64,000 bases of DNA from Bdellovibrionales bacterium (GTDB lineage: Bacteria; Bdellovibrionota; Bdellovibrionia; Bdellovibrionales; JAMPXM01), in NCBI GenBank assembly GCA_016713885.1, contig JADJOF010000001.1, forward strand, positions 744,001 to 808,000, read 5' to 3'. The notes under the pieces are model-generated. The model saw nothing but the letters and a program-made list of their open reading frames with translations. It searched no databases and had not been told where the DNA came from. How positions within the stretch are numbered: position 1 is the first letter of the stretch; every line of letters begins with the position of its first letter. Below, one piece after another: positions 35,073 to 43,513 of the stretch. The position numbers were made by a program, and so were the translations under genes.

Positions 35073-36574
35073 GTAAGGGTAGTGGGCGTCGACGGATTCA
35101 GACGGTGGCGATTGCCAATCGCGGAGAAGTGGCTGTTCGCATCATGCACGCCTGTCGTGAGCTTGGAATTCGCACGGTATTACTTCACTCTGAGGTCGAT
35201 GTGGCGACGCGCGCGTATCGCATGGCCGATGCGAGAGTGTGCATTGGGCCCGCGGCATTGAATGAAAGTTATCTGAGTATTGAGAATGTCGTAAACGGGG
35301 CACTGGCCGGAGGCGCAGACGCCGTTCATCCGGGATTTGGTTTCTTGTCTGAGAATGCGGATTTTGCTCAGGCGGTCGTGAGTGCCGGCATGATCTTCAT
35401 TGGACCAAAGCCAGAGTCGATTCGCGCTGCTGGTGATAAAATTTCTGCGAAAAAATTAATTGAACAGGCGAAAGCCCCCACGGTGCCGGGATACATGGGT
35501 GCTGACCAGCGAATTGAATCGCTTGTTGAGGAAGCTGTTCGCATCGGCTTTCCGGTTATCGTGAAGGCGGCTGCCGGTGGCGGTGGTCGTGGGATGAAGG
35601 TGATTCGTTCGCGCGCCGAAGCGGCGGAACAGATTGCGAGTGCGCAGCGCGAGGGTCAGGCGGCCTTTGGTTCGCCAGTCGTGTTTTTGGAGAAGTATCT
35701 CGATCGGGCTAAGCACATCGAGTTTCAGATTTTTGGCGACTTCACCGGTCAGGTCGTCTCGTTGATGGAACGCGAATGTTCAGTGCAAAGACGCCATCAA
35801 AAGATTATTGAGGAGGCGCTTTCTCCCTCGCTCACACCAGAGCTTCGACGAGCAATGGGTGAAACGGCGAAACGGTTGGCGGAGTCGGCGCAGTATCAGA
35901 GCGCAGGTACCGTCGAGTTTTTGTTGCAGGACGGTGCTTTTTATTTTCTCGAAATGAACACGCGTCTTCAGGTGGAGCATCCGGTCACCGAGATGGTCTT
36001 GGGTATCGATTTGGTGAAGGCGCAGATCCTGAATGCCGCACAAGAGTTCATGGTCTGGCCTGAAGAGTCGCTGAGACCACACGGTCATGCGATTGAGTGT
36101 CGTATTTACGCCGAGAATCCCTATCAGGCTGGAATGCCGTCGACCGGGCCGCTTTTAGGTGTGGCTTGGCCAGAAGGACCTGGGCGTCGATTTGAAACCG
36201 GCGTTGAGACGGGCGATGCTGTGACTTCTTACTACGACCCCATGATCGCCAAGGTGATTGTTTGGGATGAGACGCGGCTCAGAGCGATTAAGAAAATGAA
36301 GGCGACGTTGGCTGAGTCCGTTGTTCTTGGTGTGCATACGAACATTCCGTTTCTGCGCGAGATGTTGTCGCATCCTGAATTTATTGATGGGGCGATGACG
36401 ACTCAGTTTGTTGGCCAGCATTTCCCTGAAGGTTTGGCCACCCGCGAACGCACCGAGCTTGAGAAGGCTTTTCAGATGGAAGGTGAAAAAGCATTGCTGT
36501 CGAGCGGAGATCCTGCCCAAGGGCGGCCCGGGTTTTCTGATCCGATGCGCCTCGATGCCTGGAGGAACATATGA
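35069..36574 (+). CDS. liuD: Methylcrotonyl-CoA carboxylase alpha subunit, biotin carboxylase part
   Basis: ATP-grasp biotin carboxylase: VAIANRGEVAVRIMHACRELGI, VHPGFGFLSENADFA, the Gly-rich ATP loop KAAAGGGGRGMKV, MERECSVQRRHQKIIEEA and FLEMNTRLQVEHPVTEMV. Residues 450-501 continue into the first part of the linker domain and end at RLDAWRNI, exactly where fused alpha subunits carry on towards the biotin domain. Here that remainder is a separate gene starting in an ATGA overlap. Together the two pieces (501 + 129 residues) equal a normal fused alpha subunit. Confidence 0.92.
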   Translation: MSKGSGRRRIQTVAIANRGEVAVRIMHACRELGIRTVLLHSEVDVATRAYRMADARVCIGPAALNESYLSIENVVNGALAGGADAVHPGFGFLSENADFAQAVVSAGMIFIGPKPESIRAAGDKISAKKLIEQAKAPTVPGYMGADQRIESLVEEAVRIGFPVIVKAAAGGGGRGMKVIRSRAEAAEQIASAQREGQAAFGSPVVFLEKYLDRAKHIEFQIFGDFTGQVVSLMERECSVQRRHQKIIEEALSPSLTPELRRAMGETAKRLAESAQYQSAGTVEFLLQDGAFYFLEMNTRLQVEHPVTEMVLGIDLVKAQILNAAQEFMVWPEESLRPHGHAIECRIYAENPYQAGMPSTGPLLGVAWPEGPGRRFETGVETGDAVTSYYDPMIAKVIVWDETRLRAIKKMKATLAESVVLGVHTNIPFLREMLSHPEFIDGAMTTQFVGQHFPEGLATRERTELEKAFQMEGEKALLSSGDPAQGRPGFSDPMRLDAWRNI

Positions 36575-36960
36575 AGTTCGTTGAGTTTGAATGGAAAGGG
36601 CGCCGTGTTCGGGGCGCGGTCTCGCGCGGTGCAGGGGCGGATCGATCGTCGATGTGGTTTTCAGTTGATGGCGAGGTATGGAAAGTCGAAGACGAGCGTG
36701 CTCGGGGCCGCCGATCGGGCTCGGCGAAGTCCCATGCGGCGGATCCATCTTTGATCACGGCGCCGATGCCTGGAAAAATCATCAAGGTGATGCAAGCGCC
36801 CGGTGCGATGGTTGCGGCCGGAGATGTCGTGGTCGTGATGGAAGCGATGAAGATGGAGTACACTCTCAAGGCACAAGCGGCGGGGCTCATTGAAGATGTG
36901 ACGTGCTCGGTCGGAGAACAGGTTGTTTTAGGTGCGGCCCTTGTGAGGTTAAAGTTATGA
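36571..36960 (+). CDS. Biotin carboxyl carrier part of methylcrotonyl-CoA carboxylase, split off the alpha subunit
   Basis: 129 residues. The C-terminal ~75 residues are a biotinyl domain: APMPGKIIKVMQAPG, then VVVVMEAMKMEYTLKA with the biotinylated Lys in AMKM. The N-terminal ~55 residues match the beta strands of the linker domain of fused alpha subunits. A ribosome binding site (TGGAGG) inside the end of liuD and the ATGA overlap indicate genuine reinitiation, not a sequencing frameshift. Its stop overlaps the next gene by four bases. Confidence 0.88.
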   Translation: MKFVEFEWKGRRVRGAVSRGAGADRSSMWFSVDGEVWKVEDERARGRRSGSAKSHAADPSLITAPMPGKIIKVMQAPGAMVAAGDVVVVMEAMKMEYTLKAQAAGLIEDVTCSVGEQVVLGAALVRLKL

Positions 36961-37883
36961 GCCAGGTTCGAATCATCGAAGTTGGACTTCGCGATGGTCT
37001 TCAAAATGAAAAGACGATGCTCTCGGTTGGAACGCGCTTGGAGCTAGCCCGGCTTTTAGCTGAGGCCGGTTCGCGCGACCTTGAGATTGGTGCATTTGTG
37101 TCGCCGCAATGGGTGCCACAGATGGCGGGTTCGCGTGAGCTGATCCTGCAGGTTCTTGAAGAGCGAGAACTCAAGAGTTCGCCGTTTCGCCGAACAGAGC
37201 TTTCGGCTCTTGTGCCGAATCGTCGAGGTCTTGAGGATGCGCTTTCGACGGGGATCGAGCGCATTGCGATTTTCGCTTCGGCGACCGAGGCTTTCTCGAA
37301 AAAGAATATTAACTGCTCTGTGAAAGAGAGTCTTGTTCGTTATGCTGACGTGGTGAGTGAGGCGCGTCGTCATAAGAAGACCGTGCGCGGCTATCTGAGT
37401 ATGTGTTTTGGTTGTCCCTTTGAGGGCAAGGTGCTGCCTTCGAAAGTCGTTCGCCTGGCTGAAAAGTTGATTGAGATGGGCTGCGATGAAGTTTCAGTCG
37501 GCGACACGATTGGTGTTGCGGATCCAAAACAGGTGAAGGCTTTGGTTCGGTCGTTGATCTCGGCCGTCGGTCGTCGTCATTTGGCTATGTATTTTCACGA
37601 TACCCGTGGCACAGCGTTGGCGAATATTCTGGCCTCGCTTGATCTTGGAATTGCGGCCTTTGACACCTCGATCGGAGGCCTCGGTGGCCGCCCGTATGCG
37701 CCAGCGGCCACGGGGAATGTTGCCACTGAAGATGTGGTGTACATGCTTCATCGCATGGGAGTGAAGACGGGACTAAAGCTCGATAAGCTGATCGAAGCCA
37801 ATCACTTTGCGACGACAAAGATGGGTCGCGAATTGTCGTCCAAGGTTGGTCGGGCGGGGTTACCGCGGTTGATTCCGGTTTAA
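36957..37883 (+). CDS. liuE: Hydroxymethylglutaryl-CoA lyase
   Basis: Cleaves HMG-CoA to acetyl-CoA and acetoacetate, last step of the pathway. DRE-TIM barrel: VGLRDGLQNEK (metal-binding Asp), ASATEAFSKKNINCS, GYLSMCFGCPFEG, VSVGDTIGVADP, FHDTRGTALANI (metal His), and the catalytic-cysteine loop TSIGGLGGRPYAPAATGNVATED, where the canonical Cys after GGLGG is replaced (canonical GGCPYA reads GGRPYA), a deviation worth noting. 308 residues. ATG 36957 lies in an ATGA overlap with the biotin carrier gene. Final gene of the liu operon; it overlaps the convergent next gene by four bases. Confidence 0.88.
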   Translation: MSQVRIIEVGLRDGLQNEKTMLSVGTRLELARLLAEAGSRDLEIGAFVSPQWVPQMAGSRELILQVLEERELKSSPFRRTELSALVPNRRGLEDALSTGIERIAIFASATEAFSKKNINCSVKESLVRYADVVSEARRHKKTVRGYLSMCFGCPFEGKVLPSKVVRLAEKLIEMGCDEVSVGDTIGVADPKQVKALVRSLISAVGRRHLAMYFHDTRGTALANILASLDLGIAAFDTSIGGLGGRPYAPAATGNVATEDVVYMLHRMGVKTGLKLDKLIEANHFATTKMGRELSSKVGRAGLPRLIPV

Positions 37884-38752
37884 CGACTGCTACTCCAGCC
37901 CATCACGCGGCCATCCTCGCTGAGGTTGATGCGGTCGCCTCGGCGCGCGGGTTTTTCAATGATGCTTTGATCGAGGTAGGGGTGGAGTTTGACGACTCGG
38001 TCCTCGCCGAGGGTGAGCTCTTTAATTTTTCCAGATTCAAAAAAAACGATGTTTCCAGGACCGCAGCGATAGCCGTCGATCTCGGCATGCTGTGAGAGAA
38101 TCGCCGCTTTAAGACGTCCGTTTGGATAGAATTCAACATCAGACGCATTGGCCGGGTTTAGATCGCCTTTGATTTTGTAGTTACCCACGGTCGATTCACC
38201 ACTGAGCTTTGCCGCTTGTATCTGCTCGGTTGGGAAAAAACGGATCTCAGAATTGGCCTTGAGTTTGAGTCCACTCTTGAGCTGCTCTTCGGCGATGTAG
38301 CCGCGACTGACTTTTCCGTTGGGATGAAATTCAAGATTCATATTCTTCGCGAAGCGATAACCATGGACTTCTTTGTCCGCGTGAAGTGAAGCACTCTCCA
38401 GAGCGCCATTGCTTGTAAAGCGAAGACTCGCTTCTCCCGCTTGGAATTCAATGTCTCCAATCTTTTGTCCACTCACGGGAGAAAGTTCAAACAACGCACC
38501 ATTGCTCCAAATCGAGAGTGCGCTTCCTTGCTTCAGGAGATGGCCATTCATCTTGAAATCCCGACTGAGAGTGGCCGACGCGACGACGCCAGAGCTGCTG
38601 ATCAAAGTCAGTATCGACCCTTCTGGGAACTGGACGCCTTGATGAATGTCGCCCTTCTTTACCGTCACCTGGTGTGTGGGTATGTAGGGTCGATGGGCGT
38701 GGGCTGTTGACAGCGAGAATATGAAGAGGGGAATTAGCGAGAAGAGTTTCAT
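37880..38752 (-). CDS. Exported repeat protein (YwqK/MORN-like repeats)
   Basis: 290 residues with a signal peptide (MKLFSLIPLFIFSLSTAHA). The mature part is built of about seven ~30-residue units with the pattern F-x-x-NG-x-[LV]-x-x-A-x-L followed by G-Y and a turn, e.g. VEFYPNGRLKAAILS and LEFHPNGKVSRGYIA, resembling YwqK/MORN beta repeats. Function unknown; perhaps a ligand- or envelope-binding ribbon. GGAGG precedes the ATG at 38752. It is the direct downstream partner of the TIGR02147 gene, 42 bases away on the same strand. Confidence 0.75.
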   Translation of the reverse strand: MKLFSLIPLFIFSLSTAHAHRPYIPTHQVTVKKGDIHQGVQFPEGSILTLISSSGVVASATLSRDFKMNGHLLKQGSALSIWSNGALFELSPVSGQKIGDIEFQAGEASLRFTSNGALESASLHADKEVHGYRFAKNMNLEFHPNGKVSRGYIAEEQLKSGLKLKANSEIRFFPTEQIQAAKLSGESTVGNYKIKGDLNPANASDVEFYPNGRLKAAILSQHAEIDGYRCGPGNIVFFESGKIKELTLGEDRVVKLHPYLDQSIIEKPARRGDRINLSEDGRVMGWSSSR

Positions 38753-38794
38753 GGGGTCATCCTCCGTTTGGTCAGCGAGCAACGTCAACCGGCG

Positions 38795-39619
38795 CTAGCG
38801 TTCAAGCGAGAAAAAGTCCATGTTCAAAACGTAGAGCTCCTCTTCGGGCGACTGGCGAATTGTATCGACGTGGCCTTTGATGTCCTCGAGAATGCGCTCT
38901 TTGATTTTGATCACATCTTTTTTTGAAAGCGACACGGCCGCGGAATAGTGAAGGTCGAGCGGTCCTTCGCGATCGAGAGATTCAACGGCCGCTTGTCGCC
39001 AGTTGGCGTGATGTCTTGCGATGTGCGGTGAGTCCGATCCGATGCGAACAAAATTTGTACCGGGCCTTAGGCGGCGCCCGCGTTCATCGATAAGTCCGGT
39101 CTCGAGGAGAAAGTCGACCACGTGGGCGACTAGTTTTGGTGAAATTTTGAGATGATTGGCGAGTGCCTCTCGATCCTGAAGAGACGGGACGGTGACAGCG
39201 ATGTGGCAGGCGGCGTAGTGCCATGAGCTGTAGTAGGTCGCCTGTTGTGTCGCGGTGAGTGGGGTTCTGCCGCCTTGACGGGAAACCAAGTGGAGCCGTT
39301 TGGCGAGGGCCAGCTCGAGTTGCTCATCGAAGTGTTTTCGAAGCGACGGTGTGCCGGCTTTTGCGCGTTGAACGAGAAGTAAGAAGTAGTCGGCCTCGGC
39401 TTTGGAGTGAGAAAAGAAAGCGTTCAGCGCGTCGGCTTGCTCGAGGCTGAGATGAGCATGGCCGTGCAGGACTTGCGAAAGATAGGTTGCCTGACAGCCA
39501 ATTGCTGTGGCCGCCTTCGACTTGAGTCCGCGTCGTTCGGATTTGTCCCCAAAGCGATGGACAAGGTACTGCTTGTAGTCCTTGGTTTCGAAGAGACTGC
39601 GGGGAGTGGTGGAAGCCAT
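38795..39619 (-). CDS. TIGR02147-family protein (putative transcriptional regulator)
   Basis: The family, common in Bdellovibrio and Fibrobacter, has an N-terminal helix-turn-helix-like segment followed by a conserved domain. Here: FETKDYKQYLVHRFG, KAATAIGCQATYLSQVLHGH and LSLEQADALNAFF (XRE-like helices), then YYSSWHYAACHIAV, a winged-helix-like segment (IDERGRRLRPG) and an LHYSAAVSLSKKDVIKIKERI end typical of the family. The second ATG (39619) has AAAGGA upstream and is used. It probably controls the exported repeat protein downstream. Confidence 0.85.
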   Translation of the reverse strand: MASTTPRSLFETKDYKQYLVHRFGDKSERRGLKSKAATAIGCQATYLSQVLHGHAHLSLEQADALNAFFSHSKAEADYFLLLVQRAKAGTPSLRKHFDEQLELALAKRLHLVSRQGGRTPLTATQQATYYSSWHYAACHIAVTVPSLQDREALANHLKISPKLVAHVVDFLLETGLIDERGRRLRPGTNFVRIGSDSPHIARHHANWRQAAVESLDREGPLDLHYSAAVSLSKKDVIKIKERILEDIKGHVDTIRQSPEEELYVLNMDFFSLER

Positions 39620-39843
39620 GTCGTCGTCCTTTGTCATGTCTCACGTATCGGTGGCGCCATCTGCACCTTGCTATAAATTTAGTAATACTGCATTTAAACG
39701 TAATTTCCGAAGCAAATTAATCTACTATTCAGGAGGAGACGCCGGCATTTTGAAGTTCTAGGGTCGGTGCAGAAAAGTTTTCCGACGCTATGGAACTTGA
39801 AAGAGAAACTGTGTAGAACAATGGGTGTTCATAAAGGGGATCT

Positions 39844-40914
39844 ATGAAAAAGGCGCTACTGATTTCTATTGGATTGTCGTTGCTGTCGACCGTGGCGTTG
39901 GCCACGAATCCTAGAAATGTTCGTTATCTCCTCCCACAGGGTGGCGTCAGTGATGGCGGTGGCAGCGCTGTCGTCTGCCGAGCGGCAGACGGATCAGTTC
40001 AGTCCGCTGAGCTCCTTGATCTGTTTGAAGGGCGCATTATCAATGGCCATGTTGTCGGAGTCGATACCGCCCGTCCCTATATGGAGATTGCGCGCGAGGT
40101 TGCTGCAAAGATCGATAAGGGTGGCGTGGGGCACGACCTTACCGGCGTAAGTCGAATCACCGACTCATCGGGAACGATAACGACACGGATTTCGCTTCGG
40201 GGTGGGGACATCTCGTTGGACTCGATGAAGTGGGGTCTTGAGGCGGCGGCGAAGATGGTGCGCATGCTGCCTGAAGGTGTCGCACTGAAACCTGTTTCAG
40301 ATTACAATTCGCCGATTGTTCCCAAAAACTGTGCTGTTGAACAGTTGGCGCTCTTTCAAGATGCTCCGAATCGACTTCTTATTGTCAGCGACATTTGGAA
40401 TAAGCTCGATGCATTAAACAAATCCGCGTTGATGATTCATGAAACTCTTTATCGGACCCTTCGTTTCAGCGATAAGGAGGCAGATTCGAATCGGACACGA
40501 CTGACTGTGGCTTTGGCTTTCACGAGCTATCAGTTTGAGCTTGGTCGGATGCAGCTGCCAGCACGTGTCCATCTGTGTAACTCGACGGATCTTGATATGA
40601 ACTATCGCTTTGCGCTCTATGCTTCTGGTGATCAGGTTCATTACGAGTTCTTTCGCTTCAACGGAAAGTTCGGTCTGACACGCGAGACATTTAAACAGCC
40701 GCTGATGGGGAGCATTCTCGATAGTAGGGCGACTGGGTCGACAGTGGCCGTTCATTCCGATCAAATGAATGCGCCGATTTTAGAGAATCCGCTGTTCTAC
40801 TCAGTGACGAACTGGGGAGCCGGTGGACCGGTCTTCATGATCGGGATTGCCGGTGAACAATCGATTCTCGTCAGCTGTTATGAGACTGAAGTCCCGGCTT
40901 TGACGGTTAAGTGA
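39844..40914 (+). CDS. Exported protein with a Bdellovibrio-type HE-x-LYR domain
   Basis: Signal peptide (MKKALLISIGLSLLSTVALA), then a GGSAVVCRAADGSVQSAELLD block and, near residue 199, IHETLYRTLR followed by an Asp/Arg-rich segment. The element resembles the HE-A-LHR element of the protein at 62406, where it is a full HExxH; here the second histidine is Tyr. The C-terminal third is beta-rich, with cysteines (VHLCNS, VSCYE). I recognise no named family; a lineage-specific exported family is likely. Monocistronic, divergent from the TIGR02147 gene. Confidence 0.72.
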   Translation: MKKALLISIGLSLLSTVALATNPRNVRYLLPQGGVSDGGGSAVVCRAADGSVQSAELLDLFEGRIINGHVVGVDTARPYMEIAREVAAKIDKGGVGHDLTGVSRITDSSGTITTRISLRGGDISLDSMKWGLEAAAKMVRMLPEGVALKPVSDYNSPIVPKNCAVEQLALFQDAPNRLLIVSDIWNKLDALNKSALMIHETLYRTLRFSDKEADSNRTRLTVALAFTSYQFELGRMQLPARVHLCNSTDLDMNYRFALYASGDQVHYEFFRFNGKFGLTRETFKQPLMGSILDSRATGSTVAVHSDQMNAPILENPLFYSVTNWGAGGPVFMIGIAGEQSILVSCYETEVPALTVK

Positions 40915-41034
40915 CGGATTGGTTTGGTCGCGTCCACTCTGGGCGCGGGCCTTGCTCTCTAGGAAGGTGGGCCTTGGGCGAGCCGTTTAACGGCACCTGG
41001 GTTCACCGTTTTACCAAGGGGCAAGAGGTTTTAC

Positions 41035-42375
41035 ATGCGGGGCGGGTTTGATACAGGCTGGGAGGATCGCTGGTCGGGCTTGGCAAATGGCCTTGAGGTG
41101 ATCCTTGAAAACCGTGTTTACCGGCTGATTCTCTGTTCGCTGACGGTGATCCTGCTCGTTGCCTACGCCGTGGCCGGTGCGCGAATGGCGGCTCCTCCAC
41201 TCTTGAAACAACCTTATGGTTTAGAAGTTCGTCTCAGCGAGAAGGCGAAGACGCTTGCCGATGATCCGTGGGCGCTTGATCAATTGAACCGTCGTCTGAG
41301 TGAAGTGGATCATTTGCGTTCGCAGCTTCCATTTACTCCGACCAAGCTTCATCTGGATTTGGATCACACCGATCTTGCCCCTGGTGCGTTTTCTGCGCGC
41401 GTGCTGAGACTATGGCTTGACGAGTATCTTTCGCTTGATGCGCGAGGAGCGGCGGCCGGCGGGAGTGAGGTCGGCGCGGTTGAGGAAGAGGCGGTGATTC
41501 GCGCGATTCTGATGACCGAGAACGGCGAGCGCGGTGATAGGTCGCGGAGTTGGTACGAGTCGGCACTGACGATGGGTGAATACTGTGAGAGTGGCCGACT
41601 TTTGCCGATTGGTTGGGATGGACTTTGTCAGCATGTGAAAGAGCATCCGGAGTCGACGTGGGCGAGGGCCATGTCACCAATGAGTCTCGCGGATTGGCTT
41701 GCAAACGAACTGGTCCTTGATGCGGTCAAACGACCGCTCACCGAGCGTGCGTTACTTCTCGCGGTTTGGTTTCGAACTTTGAAAGATGAGTCTTTGAAGA
41801 ATTGGCCCGAGTGGCCGGTTGAGAAGTCGCGATATGGACTTCGGCTTGAGACCAGTGTCGCGCGCCTAGCGCCGCATCGGTTGGCTGATTTTGATCCGGA
41901 ACCGAAGCAGCATCTGATGATTGTCGATCAGGTTGAAGACCTTGAAAGACGCGTCAGTGAGGACGTGAAAATTGATACGGTTGTTCTCTCATCCTGTTCG
42001 TCGCCGCGTTGGCGCGATCTTGCGCGAGTGCGTGCTCGGCATTTCCTATGGGTGCGGGGGTGTGGTGGCTCGGCTGATACAGCATTGAAAGAGCTCAAGA
42101 GCGATCTCGCCTGGGCTGATCGTATCGATGCGTTTGCGCGCAACCACGCCGAGTTGTCTTTTGTTGAAATCGGCGTGAGCGAAGTGAAGCTTGCGCTCGC
42201 AAAGGGTTGGATCAAGAGCGGCGACTATCTTGATGTTGCTGTGCAGTTTGATGGAATTGCGAATTCCGCTCGGCCGACTGAGCGGACGTGGCTCAGAAGC
42301 CTACGCGCTTACCGTTTTAAAGCGCCAGTTGAAGTCGTTAAACTCGTGCGACTGCAGACAACCGGCGCGCTTTAG
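41035..42375 (+). CDS. Single-pass membrane protein, unknown
   Basis: 446 residues. One helix at about residues 30-52 (LILCSLTVILLVAYAVAGA), then a large, Trp- and Arg-rich, mainly helical periplasmic region with no recognised motif. GAGG precedes the ATG. It ends nine bases before the convergent small secreted gene. Confidence 0.65.
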   Translation: MRGGFDTGWEDRWSGLANGLEVILENRVYRLILCSLTVILLVAYAVAGARMAAPPLLKQPYGLEVRLSEKAKTLADDPWALDQLNRRLSEVDHLRSQLPFTPTKLHLDLDHTDLAPGAFSARVLRLWLDEYLSLDARGAAAGGSEVGAVEEEAVIRAILMTENGERGDRSRSWYESALTMGEYCESGRLLPIGWDGLCQHVKEHPESTWARAMSPMSLADWLANELVLDAVKRPLTERALLLAVWFRTLKDESLKNWPEWPVEKSRYGLRLETSVARLAPHRLADFDPEPKQHLMIVDQVEDLERRVSEDVKIDTVVLSSCSSPRWRDLARVRARHFLWVRGCGGSADTALKELKSDLAWADRIDAFARNHAELSFVEIGVSEVKLALAKGWIKSGDYLDVAVQFDGIANSARPTERTWLRSLRAYRFKAPVEVVKLVRLQTTGAL

Positions 42376-42384
42376 TGAGAGTGA

Positions 42385-42651
42385 CTATTCTGACCAGAGA
42401 TTTCGAACAGAGATAAGTTTACAGCTCTCGTCGACGAGGACTTCGTATGCGGCATCTCCGCCATCTTGAGTTGTACGGACCTCGTAAGCCAAAACGCCTT
42501 CATGTGTGACGTACTGGAGAACGGCGGGGTGAGTCCACCCGGCTCCGGTGACATAGCCTTCAGCTTGAGCGGCACAGTCTGGAACATTTGAAAGGGCCAT
42601 AGCCGCATTTGTATTCAGGAACAGAGCGATAGTGAGAATCATCGACTTCAT
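42385..42651 (-). CDS. Small secreted protein, member 1 of a tandem pair
   Basis: 88 residues with a signal peptide (MKSMILTIALFLNTNAAMA). Mature part: DCAAQAEGYVT, WTHPAVLQYV, LAYEVRTTQDGG, YEVLVDESCKLISV, one likely disulphide. Clearly related to the next gene. Strong GGAGG before the ATG. Function unknown. Confidence 0.72.
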   Translation of the reverse strand: MKSMILTIALFLNTNAAMALSNVPDCAAQAEGYVTGAGWTHPAVLQYVTHEGVLAYEVRTTQDGGDAAYEVLVDESCKLISVRNLWSE

Positions 42652-42760
42652 AGAAACCTCCAGGGGTGAGCGAGACCATGAGGTACCCGATTTCTGGTGA
42701 TTTGAAATGACAAGATTCGGTTACGGAGAACATTTCAAAGTCGGCGGTGCCGAACTGGAA

Positions 42761-43045
42761 CTACGGAGCCTTTTCGCTCCGCTGCCAAACTGCCGCGATG
42801 AAGCTGCAGCCGGGCTCTTCGATGTAGACATCAAAAACGTCAAGCGTATCGCCGATGACGGCTTTAACTTCATACAGTAGGTAGCCTTGAGGTTGGGCGA
42901 TACCCTTGAAGGTCGCCGGCAGAGTGTACTCGACATTGGTGATATAGGTCTCCGCTTGCTTGGCGCAGGTCATATTGGCGTTTGCAGACGGGGATGTGAA
43001 CACGAGTGCCGACAGTCCGATCAATAGGCCCATGAACTTCGTCAT
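42761..43045 (-). CDS. Small secreted protein, member 2 of a tandem pair
   Basis: 94 residues: signal peptide (MTKFMGLLIGLSALVFTSPSA), then TCAKQAETYIT, YTLPATFKGI, LLYEVKAVIGD, FDVYIEEPGCSFIA. The spacing of the two cysteines and of the YEV and hydrophobic positions matches member 1. GGAGG before the ATG at 43045. Function unknown. Confidence 0.72.
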   Translation of the reverse strand: MTKFMGLLIGLSALVFTSPSANANMTCAKQAETYITNVEYTLPATFKGIAQPQGYLLYEVKAVIGDTLDVFDVYIEEPGCSFIAAVWQRSEKAP

Positions 43046-43126
43046 TTTAACCTCCTACGGTATGGGGGTACTACTATGAGTTGGCGTCGATGAGGCTCGT
43101 TAGTTGAAGTTCTGTAGGAAATTCAA

Positions 43127-43513
43127 CTAGGCATTGCCTTCAGTCGCGTACTCCGTGTTGCAGCCTTTGATCTCGGCAATGCGATTGTGTTTGTCGACAA
43201 AGATGGCTTTTGGGTGGTGGGTCTCGGCTTCGGCCTCAGTGTACTGGGCATAGTTGGCAATGATCACGAGGTCGCCCTTATGAACGAGGCGGGCGGCTGC
43301 GCCGTTGAGGCAGATCTCGCCGGTCTTTCCCTTGATCACGTAGGTTGAAAAACGCTCGCCATTATTGACGTTGTAGATCTCCACGACCTCGAAAAGCCGA
43401 AGGCCGGCAGCATCGATGAGATCGGGGCAAATCGAGATTGAGCCCTCGTAGTGGAGATCGGCACCGGTGACTGTCGCGCGATGAATTTTGGCTTTCAGCA
43501 TATTGAGTGTCAT
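43127..43513 (-). CDS. panD: Aspartate 1-decarboxylase
   Basis: Makes beta-alanine from aspartate for pantothenate. The self-cleavage site that creates the pyruvoyl group is present (Gly24-Ser25 in YEGS), with the following SISICPDLIDAAGL, YVIKGKTGEICLNGAAARLVHKGDLVII. 128 residues, normal. Last gene of the panB-panC-coaBC-coaX-panD operon; the start overlaps the end of coaX. Confidence 0.95.
   Translation of the reverse strand: MTLNMLKAKIHRATVTGADLHYEGSISICPDLIDAAGLRLFEVVEIYNVNNGERFSTYVIKGKTGEICLNGAAARLVHKGDLVIIANYAQYTEAEAETHHPKAIFVDKHNRIAEIKGCNTEYATEGNA

Noticed and set aside
36565..36580. liuD/biotin carrier junction as a fifth sequencing frameshift
   Set aside because: The ATGA overlap with a good internal ribosome binding site looks like true reinitiation; unlike the other four cases both products have sensible ends.
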